From the NCBI RefSeq assembly GCF_031348265.1, contig NZ_CP133771.1, positions 5,890,001-5,954,000 of the forward strand: a DNA stretch of 64,000 nucleotides, given 5' to 3'. This DNA is from Streptomyces collinus (GTDB taxonomy: Bacteria > Actinomycetota > Actinomycetes > Streptomycetales > Streptomycetaceae). The position numbers were made by a program, and so were the translations under genes. Below the pieces are notes generated by a model, which made no database searches, was not told the DNA's origin, and saw only the letters and a program-made list of their open reading frames with translations. Of the stretch, positions 51,053-59,900 are shown piece after piece. Numbering within the stretch: position 1 is the first letter of the stretch; every line of letters starts with the position of its first letter.

Positions 51053-51087
51053 TGGCCCCGCCCGGGATCGGGCGGGGCCATTTCTTT
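51053..51087 (+). terminator. Rho-independent terminator of malic enzyme
   Basis: TGGCCCCGCCCG, GAT loop region and CGGGCGGGGCCA form a 12-bp stem, followed by TTTCTTT. This is a canonical terminator with U-tract, unusual in this GC-rich window. Confidence 0.92.
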
Positions 51088-51229
51088 GCTTTCGGTTGGG
51101 GCCGTTCGGGTGGTGCGGCGGTGGCGGGGGTGCGGGTGGCTTCGCCTTCTCGCCGGGTGGTGGGTCGGGGCCGCGCCGGGGATCCGTCCTTGGAACGGAG
51201 CGATGGGGCGCCATACCGAATGACTGTCC

Positions 51230-51243
51230 GTTGACGCGTCAAC
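51230..51243. promoter_or_regulatory. GTTGACGCGTCAAC palindrome
   Basis: A perfect 14-bp palindrome 151 bp upstream of the MDR gene. Its half-sites are the same as those of the two sites before the HTH-ClpN operon but in the opposite order. The rest of the gap 51088-51393 holds nothing I can support. Confidence 0.45.
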
Positions 51244-51393
51244 AGCCGCGGGCGGACACCCCCCGACGCGGCCCCTTGCGTACGGCGGCGAGTGCGGGCG
51301 CGCAGCTACACCGCCCCGCTCACCTGGCAAGAGGGTGTGTCTCACAGGCCCGGATGGTTCCTTCGGCCCCCCGCGGAACCTATCGTCAAGGCC

Positions 51394-52359
51394 ATGTTCG
51401 CTGTCTACGCCGCCCGAATCGACCGCGACCAGCCGCTCTCCGGCCTGGAGTTGGGAGAGCGTCCGGCTCCCGAGGCCCGTCCCGGCTGGAGTACCGTCAC
51501 GGTCAAGGCCGCCTCCCTCAACCACCACGACCTGTGGTCCCTGCGTGGCGTGGGCCTCGCAGAGGACAAGCTGCCGATGATCCTCGGCTGTGATGCCGCC
51601 GGTGTCGACGAGGACGGCAACGAGGTCGTCCTGCACTCCGTGATCGGACAGAGCGGGCACGGGGTCGGCCCGAAGGAACCCCGCTCCATCCTCACCGAGC
51701 GCTACCAGGGCACCTTCGCCGAGCAGGTCTCCGTGCCGACCTGGAACATCCTGCCCAAGCCCAAAGAGCTCTCCTTCGAGGAGGCCGCCTGTCTGCCCAC
51801 GGCGTGGCTGACGGCGTACCGGATGCTGTTCACCAATGCGGGGGTCCGGCCCGGTGACTCCGTGCTGGTGCAGGGCGCCGGTGGTGGGGTCGCCACCGCG
51901 GCCATCGTGCTGGGCAAGGCCGCCGGGCTGCGGGTCTTCGCCACCAGCCGGGACGAGGCCAAGCGGAAGCGGGCCCTGGAGCTCGGGGCCGTGGAGGCCG
52001 TGGAGTCGGGGGCGCGGTTGCCTCAGCGGGTCGACGCGGTGATCGAGACCGTCGGGGCTGCCACGTGGTCGCACTCGGTGAAATCGCTGAAGCCCGGCGG
52101 CACGCTGGTCATCTCCGGTGCCACCAGCGGCGACCGGCCCTCGCACGCGGAGCTGACCCGGATCTTCTTCCTCGAACTCAAGGTCGTCGGATCCACGATG
52201 GGCACGAAGGACGAACTGGAGGATCTCCTCGCGTTCTGTGCCGCGACGGGAGTGCGGCCCGTCATCGACGAGGTCATGCCCATGGACCGTGCGCGGGAGG
52301 GCTTCGAGCGGCTGGCTTCGGGCGAGCAGTTCGGGAAGGTCGTGCTGACCAGTCCCTGA
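51394..52359 (+). CDS. MDR-family zinc-independent oxidoreductase
   Basis: A 321-residue medium-chain dehydrogenase/reductase. GroES-like domain with SLNHHDLWSLRGVG, then the NAD(P)-binding loop VLVQGAGGGVATAAIVLGKA and FATSRDEAKRKRA, where a serine/arginine after beta-2 favours NADPH. Active-site zinc ligands are replaced, so it is of the quinone-oxidoreductase/enoyl-reductase-like type. Start ATG 51394 (MFAVYAARIDR). Substrate unknown. Confidence 0.87.
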   Translation: MFAVYAARIDRDQPLSGLELGERPAPEARPGWSTVTVKAASLNHHDLWSLRGVGLAEDKLPMILGCDAAGVDEDGNEVVLHSVIGQSGHGVGPKEPRSILTERYQGTFAEQVSVPTWNILPKPKELSFEEAACLPTAWLTAYRMLFTNAGVRPGDSVLVQGAGGGVATAAIVLGKAAGLRVFATSRDEAKRKRALELGAVEAVESGARLPQRVDAVIETVGAATWSHSVKSLKPGGTLVISGATSGDRPSHAELTRIFFLELKVVGSTMGTKDELEDLLAFCAATGVRPVIDEVMPMDRAREGFERLASGEQFGKVVLTSP

Positions 52360-52379
52360 GTCCTTGCGAAGGTGTGTCG

Positions 52380-52410
52380 ACGGCCGGTCCCGGGTGGGCC
52401 GGCCGTTTTC
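52380..52410 (+). terminator. Terminator of MDR gene
   Basis: ACGGCCGG stem with CCGGCCGT after an 11-base loop, followed by TTTTC; positioned 21 bp past the MDR stop. Confidence 0.8.
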
Positions 52411-52414
52411 GTAT

Positions 52415-52457
52415 GTCAATCGTGGTTGACGCGGGCGGGGTGTCAACGTAGGTTGAC
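52415..52457. promoter_or_regulatory. Two GTCAAN5-type palindromes before HTH-ClpN operon
   Basis: GTCAATCGTGGTTGAC (52415-52430) and GTCAACGTAGGTTGAC (52442-52457) share GTCAA(C/T)-N4-GTTGAC, centred 27 bp apart. The second ends 3 bp before the ATG at 52461, so binding would block initiation and the transcript may be nearly leaderless. Likely autoregulation by the HTH protein. Confidence 0.75.
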
Positions 52458-52460
52458 GGT

Positions 52461-52670
52461 ATGACCGAAGCAACCGATCTGGCCGAACGCGCCGGTGACC
52501 GTGATCCACGGGTCGGCCTGCGGGCCGTCGCCGCGCTGCGCCGGCTGCTGGAGCAGTTGGAAGCCGTGCAGGTGCGCAACGCGCGCAACCAGGGCTGGTC
52601 GTGGCAGGAGATCGCCACCGAACTCGGTGTGAGCAGGCAGGCCGTGCACAAGAAGTACGGGAGGCATTGA
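52461..52670 (+). CDS. Small HTH DNA-binding protein
   Basis: A 69-residue protein: a helical dimerisation-like first half (LRAVAALRRLLEQLEAVQVR) and a C-terminal helix-turn-helix (SWQEIATELGVSRQAVHKKY), like a stand-alone sigma-70 region 4 or homeodomain-like fold. It overlaps the Clp-N gene by one base (TGATG) and is the natural candidate to bind the two palindromes just upstream. Confidence 0.88.
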   Translation: MTEATDLAERAGDRDPRVGLRAVAALRRLLEQLEAVQVRNARNQGWSWQEIATELGVSRQAVHKKYGRH

Positions 52671-53242
52671 TGTTCGAGCGGTTCACGAAGGACGCCCGCG
52701 ACGTGGTGAAGGGCGCGTACGCGTACGTGGACGGGCGTGACGAGGGCGGGCAGGTCGTGGAGCCGGAGCATCTGCTGCTGGCGCTGCTCGACCGGGAGGG
52801 CAGCCGTGGCTCCTTCGCGCTCGCGGCTCTCGGGCTCGGTGAGCGGCGGGAGTCCGTGCGGGAGGCCTTGCGTGAGGCGCGGCGGCGGGCCGGACTGACG
52901 CAGGCCGAGACCGACGCGCTCGCCGGGCTGGGGATCGACGTGGAGGAGATCGTCGCCCGGGTGGAGGAGGCTCATGGGGTCGGCGCCCTGGCCGGTGACC
53001 GGAAGGACAAGCGGTGGTGGTCGGGGCGTACCTCCTTCGGCCGGGGAGCCAAGGACGTGCTGGAACGCTCCCTGCGAGTCGCCCTCGCCCAGCGGGACCG
53101 GCACATCGGGGACGAGCACATCCTGCTGGCCCTGACCCTGCGCCCCGGTGTGGCGGCCGAGGTCCTCGCCGACCACGGGGTGACGTACGAGCACCTGGTG
53201 CGGGTGCTGTACGGCAGTGGGGGCGAGGCCAAGGCCGGCTGA
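52670..53242 (+). CDS. Stand-alone Clp N-domain protein (ClpC2-like)
   Basis: A 190-residue protein with two Clp-N repeats (MFERFTKDARDVVKGAYAYV...PEHLLLALL and SFGRGAKDVLERSLRVALAQ...GDEHILLALTL), and no AAA+ ATPase module or P-loop. It resembles mycobacterial ClpC2, a decoy that binds ClpC-targeting peptide antibiotics, and could also be an adaptor. The linker of about 20 residues between repeats is Lys/Arg/Trp-rich (DRKDKRWWSGR). Confidence 0.9.
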   Translation: MFERFTKDARDVVKGAYAYVDGRDEGGQVVEPEHLLLALLDREGSRGSFALAALGLGERRESVREALREARRRAGLTQAETDALAGLGIDVEEIVARVEEAHGVGALAGDRKDKRWWSGRTSFGRGAKDVLERSLRVALAQRDRHIGDEHILLALTLRPGVAAEVLADHGVTYEHLVRVLYGSGGEAKAG

Positions 53243-53261
53243 AGGCTGAGCCCCGGGCGCG

Positions 53262-54329
53262 CTACTTGCTCTGTGTGCGCAGGAGGGCTCCTATGTGGGC
53301 CGCCGCCGTCGACAGATGGCGGCGGGCGTCGCGCAGCTGGTCGGGGGTGACGCCGTGGTCGCGGGCCGCGTCACGGATGTCGTCCCGGAAGCGGTCGAGC
53401 AGGCGGTCCAGGTCGCGGGCCGGGTCGCCGGTGGAGTCCGCGGCGTCCTCATGGGCCCAGGCCGGTTCGTAGGCGGCGGGGAAGTCCTCCCGGGGATGTG
53501 CGTGGCTCGGCTCCTCGGCGGACCTGCCGGTGCCGGGCCAGTCGAAGCCCAGGTCCTTGCCGAAGTCCTTGCCGTAGTCCTTCCCGAACTCGCCCACTTC
53601 CTTGACCAGTTCGGTCAGGCCCTCGCGCAGGCCCGTCGGCCAGTCGCCGCGGGCGAAGTGGTCCTGCACCTGCTCCTGGACGCGGCGGGTGATGCGCTGC
53701 ACCTGCTCCTGGGCCTGTGCCCGGGCCTGTTCCTGGGCCTCCTTCGCCTGGCGGCGGGCGCGTTGGGCGTCCTCGCGGGCGCGGCGGCTCTCGTCCTTCG
53801 CCCGCCGGGCCTGCTCCTTCCACTCCTGCCGGGCGCGGCGCATCTCCTCCTTGGCGATGCGCCAGGTCTCCTTGTCGCCGTATTGCGAGAAGTCGCCGTG
53901 GGGGGCCCCGGCCGTGCCGTCGTCCCTGGTGCCGGTGTCCCGGCGGGCCTCGGTCGCCGCCGCCCGCATCTCGCGGCGCAGGTCGCCGGCGGCTCCGCGC
54001 ACGTCGGCCTGGATCTCCGCGGCCAGTTCCGCGACGGACTCCCTGATCTCCAGCTCCAGGTCGGCCAGCTCGCCGCTGCGGTCGGCCAGTTCGGCGCGGC
54101 CCGCGTCGGTGATCGAGTAGACCTTGCGGCCGCCTTCCGTGGTGTGGGTGACCAGTCCCTCGGTCTCCAGCTTCGCCAGGCGCGGGTAGACCGTGCCCGC
54201 CGACGGTGCGTACAGCCCCTGGAAGCGCTCCTCCAGCAGGCGGATCACCTCGTAGCCGTGGCGAGGAGCCTCGTCCAGCAGCTTCAGCAGGTAGAGGCGG
54301 AGGCGGCCGTGGGCGAAGACGGGGGGCAT
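53262..54329 (-). CDS. PadR-family regulator with long charged coiled-coil tail
   Basis: A 355-residue regulator, far longer than ordinary PadR (about 110-180). The winged helix is residues 1-90 (RLYLLKLLDEAPRHGYEVIR, TVYPRLAKLETEGLVT, wing EGGRKVYSIT). After it comes a long Glu/Arg/Ala-rich coiled coil (WKEQARRAKDESRRAREDAQ and following) and an acidic C-terminal part. It begins one base after the DUF4097 stop, so both form an operon. Confidence 0.9.
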   Translation of the reverse strand: MPPVFAHGRLRLYLLKLLDEAPRHGYEVIRLLEERFQGLYAPSAGTVYPRLAKLETEGLVTHTTEGGRKVYSITDAGRAELADRSGELADLELEIRESVAELAAEIQADVRGAAGDLRREMRAAATEARRDTGTRDDGTAGAPHGDFSQYGDKETWRIAKEEMRRARQEWKEQARRAKDESRRAREDAQRARRQAKEAQEQARAQAQEQVQRITRRVQEQVQDHFARGDWPTGLREGLTELVKEVGEFGKDYGKDFGKDLGFDWPGTGRSAEEPSHAHPREDFPAAYEPAWAHEDAADSTGDPARDLDRLLDRFRDDIRDAARDHGVTPDQLRDARRHLSTAAAHIGALLRTQSK

Positions 54330-54330
54330 G

Positions 54331-55302
54331 TCAGAGCACCTTCTTGTCGGTCGTACCGTCGGCCGGGACGGTGGTGGGGGCATCGCCCGGGCCGGAAACG
54401 GAATTGTCTCCCGAGCCGCTCTCCGGACCGCCCGCCGGGGCTGCCGCCGCGCTGCTTCCGGCGGGCGGGGTGTCTCGCGGCGCGCCGTGCTCGTCCTCTC
54501 CGGCCGGGCGGCGCAGCAGGGCGATCGAGCCGGAGACGGTGGTGGCCCGCAGCTTGCCGGTGCCCGCGCCGAGGCGGCCCGTGATCTTGTGGGCGCCCCA
54601 CTGGCCGTGCACCCGGAGGCCGTCGAAGGCGTTGGAAACCGAGCCGCTCGCGGTGTTCGCCTCGACCTCCGTGTCCGCCGGGTACGGCAGCCGGATCGCG
54701 ATCTCACCGGAGACGCTGGTCAGCCGCACATCCGTCGGGCCGTCCGGGTCGAGGTCGACGATCATCGAGCCGCTCACCGAATCCGCCCGCACGGAGGGGC
54801 CGGAGCCCTCGACCACCGTGAGGTCGCCGGAGACGGAGTTGAACCTGAGGTCGCCGGTCACGTCCTGGGCCTCCAGGCTGCCGGAGACCGTGTCGGCGCG
54901 GACCGGGCCGGAGAGGCCCACGAGTGTCGTGTCGCCGGTGACGCCCTTCACCACCGACGGGCCCTGGATGCCGGAGATCACGGCTGCCGCGCCGACCACA
55001 CCCACCTCCACGCGGGTGCCGGCCGGGACGGCCAGGGAGACCACCGCGCTGCGGCGCCAGCCCTTGCGGTCCAGCCACTTGAGGAAGCCCTTCCAGGGCA
55101 GGTCCTCGTAGGCCACCGTGAGGACGCCGCCCTGCTGGGTCACCACCAAGGGCGGCCCCTCGATCTCGGAGATCTCCAGGCGGGCGGAACCTTCGTCCGT
55201 GCCCACCACGTTCACCGTTCCGTTGACGAGACGCACGTGCAGATCGCTCACGGGCTCGTCGAAGGTGAGCTTCCTCGGTTCCGTGACGGACCACTCGGAC
55301 AT
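54331..55302 (-). CDS. DUF4097 beta-repeat protein
   Basis: A 323-residue protein with repeated short beta-strand units of the pattern V(T/S)GD/GS (for example VRADTVSGSLEAQDVTGDLR and VRADSVSGSMIVDL), the DUF4097/adhesin-like beta-helix family. No signal peptide or membrane anchor is evident. The last 70 residues are Gly/Ser/Pro/Ala-rich and disordered. RBS GGGGAGG precedes ATG 55302. Function unknown; commonly linked with PadR-type regulators. Confidence 0.85.
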   Translation of the reverse strand: MSEWSVTEPRKLTFDEPVSDLHVRLVNGTVNVVGTDEGSARLEISEIEGPPLVVTQQGGVLTVAYEDLPWKGFLKWLDRKGWRRSAVVSLAVPAGTRVEVGVVGAAAVISGIQGPSVVKGVTGDTTLVGLSGPVRADTVSGSLEAQDVTGDLRFNSVSGDLTVVEGSGPSVRADSVSGSMIVDLDPDGPTDVRLTSVSGEIAIRLPYPADTEVEANTASGSVSNAFDGLRVHGQWGAHKITGRLGAGTGKLRATTVSGSIALLRRPAGEDEHGAPRDTPPAGSSAAAAPAGGPESGSGDNSVSGPGDAPTTVPADGTTDKKVL

Positions 55303-55352
55303 GGTGCAGACCTCCCCGTCTCGACGCGCCATATCGCGTCCTCTCGTTTTCA

Positions 55353-55362
55353 CGATATATCG
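55353..55362. promoter_or_regulatory. CGATATATCG palindrome, candidate PadR operator
   Basis: A perfect 10-bp AT-rich palindrome, extended as TCACGATATATCGCGG; a related ATATCGCG lies at 55331-55338. It sits in the 93-bp gap between the divergent DUF4097-PadR operon and the gene at 55396, where autoregulation is expected. Confidence 0.55.
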
Positions 55363-55395
55363 CGGTCGGGGAAAGTCAAGACACCCGTTCTGACC

Positions 55396-56229
55396 ATGTC
55401 GACGGAAGCCGCCCGCACCGGTCCCGCAGCCGGGGCGCTGTTGTTGTGCCGGGCGGCGCCCGGGCGCGTGGCCCCCGTCGCCGATCTGCTGCGCGAGCCG
55501 ATGCAGCTCACGCCCGCGGGCGACGCGTGGAGCGTGCTCGTCCCCGAGGGCCGGCCCTGGCAGGACGGTGCCGAACCCGTCGACCGCGTGGCCACCGGCT
55601 GGGCCACGGCCCTCGCCGTCGGCGCTCCCTGGCCCGTCCTCGCCCTGTGGTGGGACACCGACCACGCGGGCTTCACGCTCGCATCCGGCTTCCGCCGCCC
55701 GGTCGGATTCGTCTGGCTCGCGAGCGGTGTCCCGGCCGGGGAGGACGAGGCGATGCGCACCTTCGCCGCACGGATGGGCCTCGACCCCGTCCCGGACGTC
55801 CGGGATCTCTACCGGCTGACCGAACCCGACTCGGCGACCGACGCACGCAGCCGTCTGCGCGGCCTGCTCGCGGTCCTCGCACGCGCGGGCGTCTCCCTGC
55901 CCGCGGAACTGGCCCCCGGCGAACCCGCCGGCCGCCTCCGGGAGGCCGCAGCCCGCCGCCTGGACAGCAGGCCCGTCGAGAGGCCCGGCCGGCCCGAGGC
56001 GGGCGCGGAACACGACCCCGTCGGCCACCACACACGCCTCGGCCCCTGGATGCCCTGGACGGGCAGTCCCACGGCCCGCGCCCTGGCCCTCGCGCAGCTG
56101 GCGGCGGGCCTGCCGCTCCTGGTCAGGGGCCTGCGGCGGCGGGGCGGCGGCTGGGCCACGGCCGGGGCCCTGCTCCTCGCGCACGGCGCACTGGGTCTGA
56201 CCTACGGCCTCGCGCGGCGGCGCGACTGA
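55396..56229 (+). CDS. Unknown protein with C-terminal membrane helices
   Basis: A 277-residue protein. Residues 1-200 are globular with Trp-rich stretches (WPVLALWWDTDHAGFTLASG); about 225-270 contain one or two hydrophobic helices (ARALALAQLAAGLPLLVRGL and WATAGALLLAHGALGLTYGL) ending in a basic LARRRD. No domain recognised. Divergent from the DUF4097-PadR operon and convergent with the repeat array. Confidence 0.75.
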   Translation: MSTEAARTGPAAGALLLCRAAPGRVAPVADLLREPMQLTPAGDAWSVLVPEGRPWQDGAEPVDRVATGWATALAVGAPWPVLALWWDTDHAGFTLASGFRRPVGFVWLASGVPAGEDEAMRTFAARMGLDPVPDVRDLYRLTEPDSATDARSRLRGLLAVLARAGVSLPAELAPGEPAGRLREAAARRLDSRPVERPGRPEAGAEHDPVGHHTRLGPWMPWTGSPTARALALAQLAAGLPLLVRGLRRRGGGWATAGALLLAHGALGLTYGLARRRD

Positions 56230-56234
56230 CGCCT

Positions 56235-56708
56235 GGAGCGGCCGGGGCCGGTTCCGTCCTACGGCCCACGCGCCCGTGCGAGTGATGCCCCGGAGCGGCT
56301 GGGGCCGGTCAGATCTACGACCATGCACGCCCCCGGGGGCTGACCCCCCGGAGCGGCCGGAGCCGGCCAGTCCTATGGCCTCACGCCCGTGTGAGTGATG
56401 CCCCGGAGCGGCCGGGGCCGGGGTCGGGCCTGCGACTTCACGCGCCAGCGAAGGACGTCCCGGAGCGGCTGGGGCTTGTCAGATCTACGATCTCGCACGC
56501 CCCCCGGGGCTGACTCCCCGGAGCGGCCGGAGCGAGCCGGTCCTATGGCCTCACGCCCGTGCGAGTGATGCCCCGGAGCGGCCGGGCCGGGGTCGGGCCT
56601 GTGACCTCACGCGCCAGCGAGTGACGTCCCGGAGCGGCCGTAGCCGGTCAGACCTGGGACCTCACCCGCCCGCGTGGGACTGACGACCGGAGCGGCCGCA
56701 GCCGGTCC
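56235..56708. repeat. Nine-copy 57-bp hairpin minisatellite
   Basis: GGAGCGG begins each unit at 56235, 56292, 56350, 56405, 56462, 56520, 56575, 56631 and 56689. Spacings 57, 58, 55, then 57, 58, 55, then 56, 58 show a three-unit higher-order period of 170 bp. Many units contain the CCCCGG-AGCGG-CCGGGG hairpin. The array fills the whole gap between two convergent genes. Confidence 0.92.
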
Positions 56709-56888
56709 CTACTCGTCGTCCTCGTCGTCCAGCCGGGCGAGCCATGTCGCCAGCCGCTCCACCGGTACCTCGAAGTCGGGATTGAGATCGACGAACGTCC
56801 GCAGCTGCTCGGCGAGCCACTCGAAGGTGACTTCCTCCTCGCCGCGCCGCTTCTCCAGTTCCTCGATGCCACGGTCCGTGAAGTACAT
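56709..56888 (-). CDS. DUF6104 small acidic protein
   Basis: A 59-residue protein (MYFTDRGIEELEKRRGEEEV) that is mostly charged helix with an acidic end (WLARLDDEDDE). It matches the short DUF6104 proteins found next to the 2-oxoglutarate dehydrogenase gene in streptomycetes. Start ATG 56888; the frame is open upstream but through the kgd terminator. Function unknown. Confidence 0.82.
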   Translation of the reverse strand: MYFTDRGIEELEKRRGEEEVTFEWLAEQLRTFVDLNPDFEVPVERLATWLARLDDEDDE

Positions 56889-56913
56889 GCCCCCAAGGAT
56901 ATGTGCGCGCAAA

Positions 56914-56955
56914 CGGCCGGGCCGCACCCCCCGAGCGGGGGATGCGGCCCGGCCG
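56914..56955 (-). terminator. Terminator of kgd
   Basis: CGGCCGGGCCGC... pairs with ...GCGGCCCGGCCG and the stem continues through CCCCC/GGGGG around a CGAG loop; about 18 bp long with one mismatch, 22 bp past the kgd stop. Confidence 0.85.
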
Positions 56956-56977
56956 CGCACGAACTGCGCGAAGGCGC

Positions 56978-59900
56978 TTACGCCTCGAACACCTCACGCA
57001 CCAGCTGCTCCTGCTCGGCCTGGTGCCGCTTCGCGGAACCCACCGCCGGGGACGAGCCGTGCGGGCGCGAGATGCGCCGCAGCCGCTCGCCGTGCGGGAC
57101 GTCCGCGCCGACCGCGAGGTCCAGGTGGTCGATCAGGTTGAGCGCGATGAACGGCCAGGCACCCTGGTTCGCCGGCTCCTCCTGGGCCCACAGGTACTTC
57201 TCGGCGTTCGGGTACTTCTTGATCTCCGCCTGGAGCTCGGCACCCGGCAGCGGGTACAGGCGCTCGATGCGGATGATCGCCGTGTCCGTGGCACCGCGCT
57301 TCTGACGCTCGGCCTCAAGGTCGTAGTAGACCTTGCCGGCGCAGAAGACGACCTTCTTGACCGCGGCCGCGTCGACCGAGGAGTCACCGATGACCGGCTG
57401 GAACTGTCCGGTGGTGAACTCGTCCGCCTTCGCCGCCGCCGCCTTCAGACGCAGCATCGACTTCGGCGTGAAGACCACCAGCGGCTTGTGGTGCGGGTTG
57501 TGCACCTGCCACCGCAGGAGGTGGAAGTAGTTCGACGGCGAGGTCGGCATGGCGACCGTCATGTTGTTCTGGGCGCACATCTGGAGGAAGCGCTCCGGAC
57601 GGGCCGAGGAGTGGTCCGGGCCCTGGCCCTCGTAGCCGTGCGGCAGGAGCAGGACGACACCGGAGGTCTGGGCCCACTTCTGCTCGGCCGACGAGATGAA
57701 CTCGTCCACGACCGTCTGGGCGCCGTTGACGAAGTCGCCGAACTGCGCCTCCCACATCACGAGCGCCTCGGGGCGGGCCAGCGAGTAGCCGTACTCGAAG
57801 CCCATCGCCGCGTACTCGGAGAGGAGGGAGTTGTAGACGTTCAGCCGCGCCTGGTCCTCGGAGAGGTACTGCAGCGGCGTGTACTCCTCGCCCGTGCTGC
57901 GGTCGATGATGACCGCGTGGCGTTGGCCGAACGTACCGCGCTGCGAGTCCTGGCCGGCCAGGCGGACCGGCACGCCCTCCAGCAGGAGGGAGCCGATCGC
58001 GAGGGTCTCGCCCATGCCCCAGTCGATCGTGCCGTCCTCGACCATCGACGCCCGGCGCTGCAGCTGCGGCAGCAGACGCGGGTGGACGGTGATGTTGTCG
58101 GGGATGTTGACCTGGGACTCGGCGATCCGCTTGACGACCTCCGTGGTCACCGCGGTGTTCACGGCGACCGGGAACTCGGCCTGCGGGTCCGTGGACTCGA
58201 CCGTACCCGGCTGGGACGTGGCCTCACGGACCTCCGTGAAGACCTTCTCCAGCTGGCCCTGGTAGTCCTGCAGCGCCTGCTCGGCCTCTTCGAGCGTGAT
58301 GTCGCCGCGACCGATGAGGGACTCGGTGTACAGCTTGCGCACCGAGCGCTTCTTGTCGATCAGGTCGTACATCAGCGGCTGGGTGAAGGCCGGGTTGTCC
58401 GACTCGTTGTGACCGCGGCGGCGGTAGCAGATGAGGTCGATCACCACGTCCTTGTTGAACGCCTGGCGGAACTCGAAGGCGAGCCGCGCGACGCGGACCA
58501 CGGCCTCCGGGTCGTCGCCGTTCACGTGGAAGATCGGGGCCTCGATCATGCGGGCCACGTCCGTCGCGTACATGGAGGAACGCGAGGACTCGGGGGCCGC
58601 GGTGAAGCCGACCTGGTTGTTGATGACGATGTGGACCGTGCCGCCGGTGCGGTAGCCGCGCAGCTGCGACATGTTCAGGGTCTCGGCCACCACGCCCTGG
58701 CCCGCGAAGGCCGCGTCGCCGTGGATCGCCACCGGCAGGACGGTGAAGTCCGTGCCGCCCTTGCCGATGATGTCCTGCTTGGCGCGCGAGACGCCCTCCA
58801 GGACCGGGTCCACCGCCTCCAGGTGCGAGGGGTTCGCGACCAGGGAGACCTTGATCTGCTCGCCGTCCAGGCCCGTGAAGGTGCCCTCGGCGCCCAGGTG
58901 GTACTTCACGTCACCGGAGCCGTGCATCGACTTCGGGTCGAGGTTGCCCTCGAACTCGCGGAAGATCTGGGCGTACGACTTGCCGACGATGTTGGCGAGG
59001 ACGTTCAGGCGGCCGCGGTGGGCCATGCCGACGACGACCTCGTCCAGGCGGGACTCGGCGGCCGAGTCCAGCACCGCGTCCAGCAGCGGGATGACGGACT
59101 CGCCGCCCTCCAGGGAGAAGCGCTTCTGGCCGACGTACTTCGTCTGCAGGAAGGTCTCGAAGGCCTCCGCCGCGTTCAGCCGGCGCAGGATGCGCAGCTG
59201 CTCCTCGCGCTCCGGCTTGGTGTGCGGGCGCTCGACGCGGTCCTGGATCCACTTGCGCTGCTTCGGGTCCTGGATGTGCATGAACTCGATGCCGGTGGTG
59301 CGGCAGTACGAGTCGCGCAGGACGCCGAGGATGTCGCGCAGCTTCATCATCGACTTGCCGGCGAAGCCGCCGACGGCGAACTCGCGCTCCAGGTCCCAGA
59401 GCGTGAGGCCGTGCTCGGTGATGTCCAGGTCGGGGTGCTTGCGCTGCTGGTACTCCAGCGGGTCGGTGTCGGCCATGACGTGGCCGCGGACCCGGTAGGA
59501 GTGGATCAGCTCGAAGACGCGGGCGGCCTTCGTGACGTCGTCGTCGTGGCTGGCGTCGATGTCCTTGAGCCAGCGGACCGGCTCGTAGGGGATGCGCAGC
59601 GCCTCGAAGATGTCGTCGTAGAAGCCGTTCTCGCCGAGCAGCAGGTTCGCGACGATCCGCAGGAACTCGCCGGAGGCGGCGCCCTGGATGACCCGGTGGT
59701 CGTAGGTCGACGTGAGCGTCATGACCTTCGAGATGCCGAGCTTGTTCAGGGTGTCCTGGGAGGTGCCCTGGAACTCCGCCGGGTAGTCCATGGAGCCGAC
59801 GCCCATGATCACCGACTGGCCGGGCATCAGGCGCGGCACGGAGTGGACGGTGCCGAGGCCGCCGGGGTTGGTCAGGGAGACCGTCACACCGGTGAAGTCG

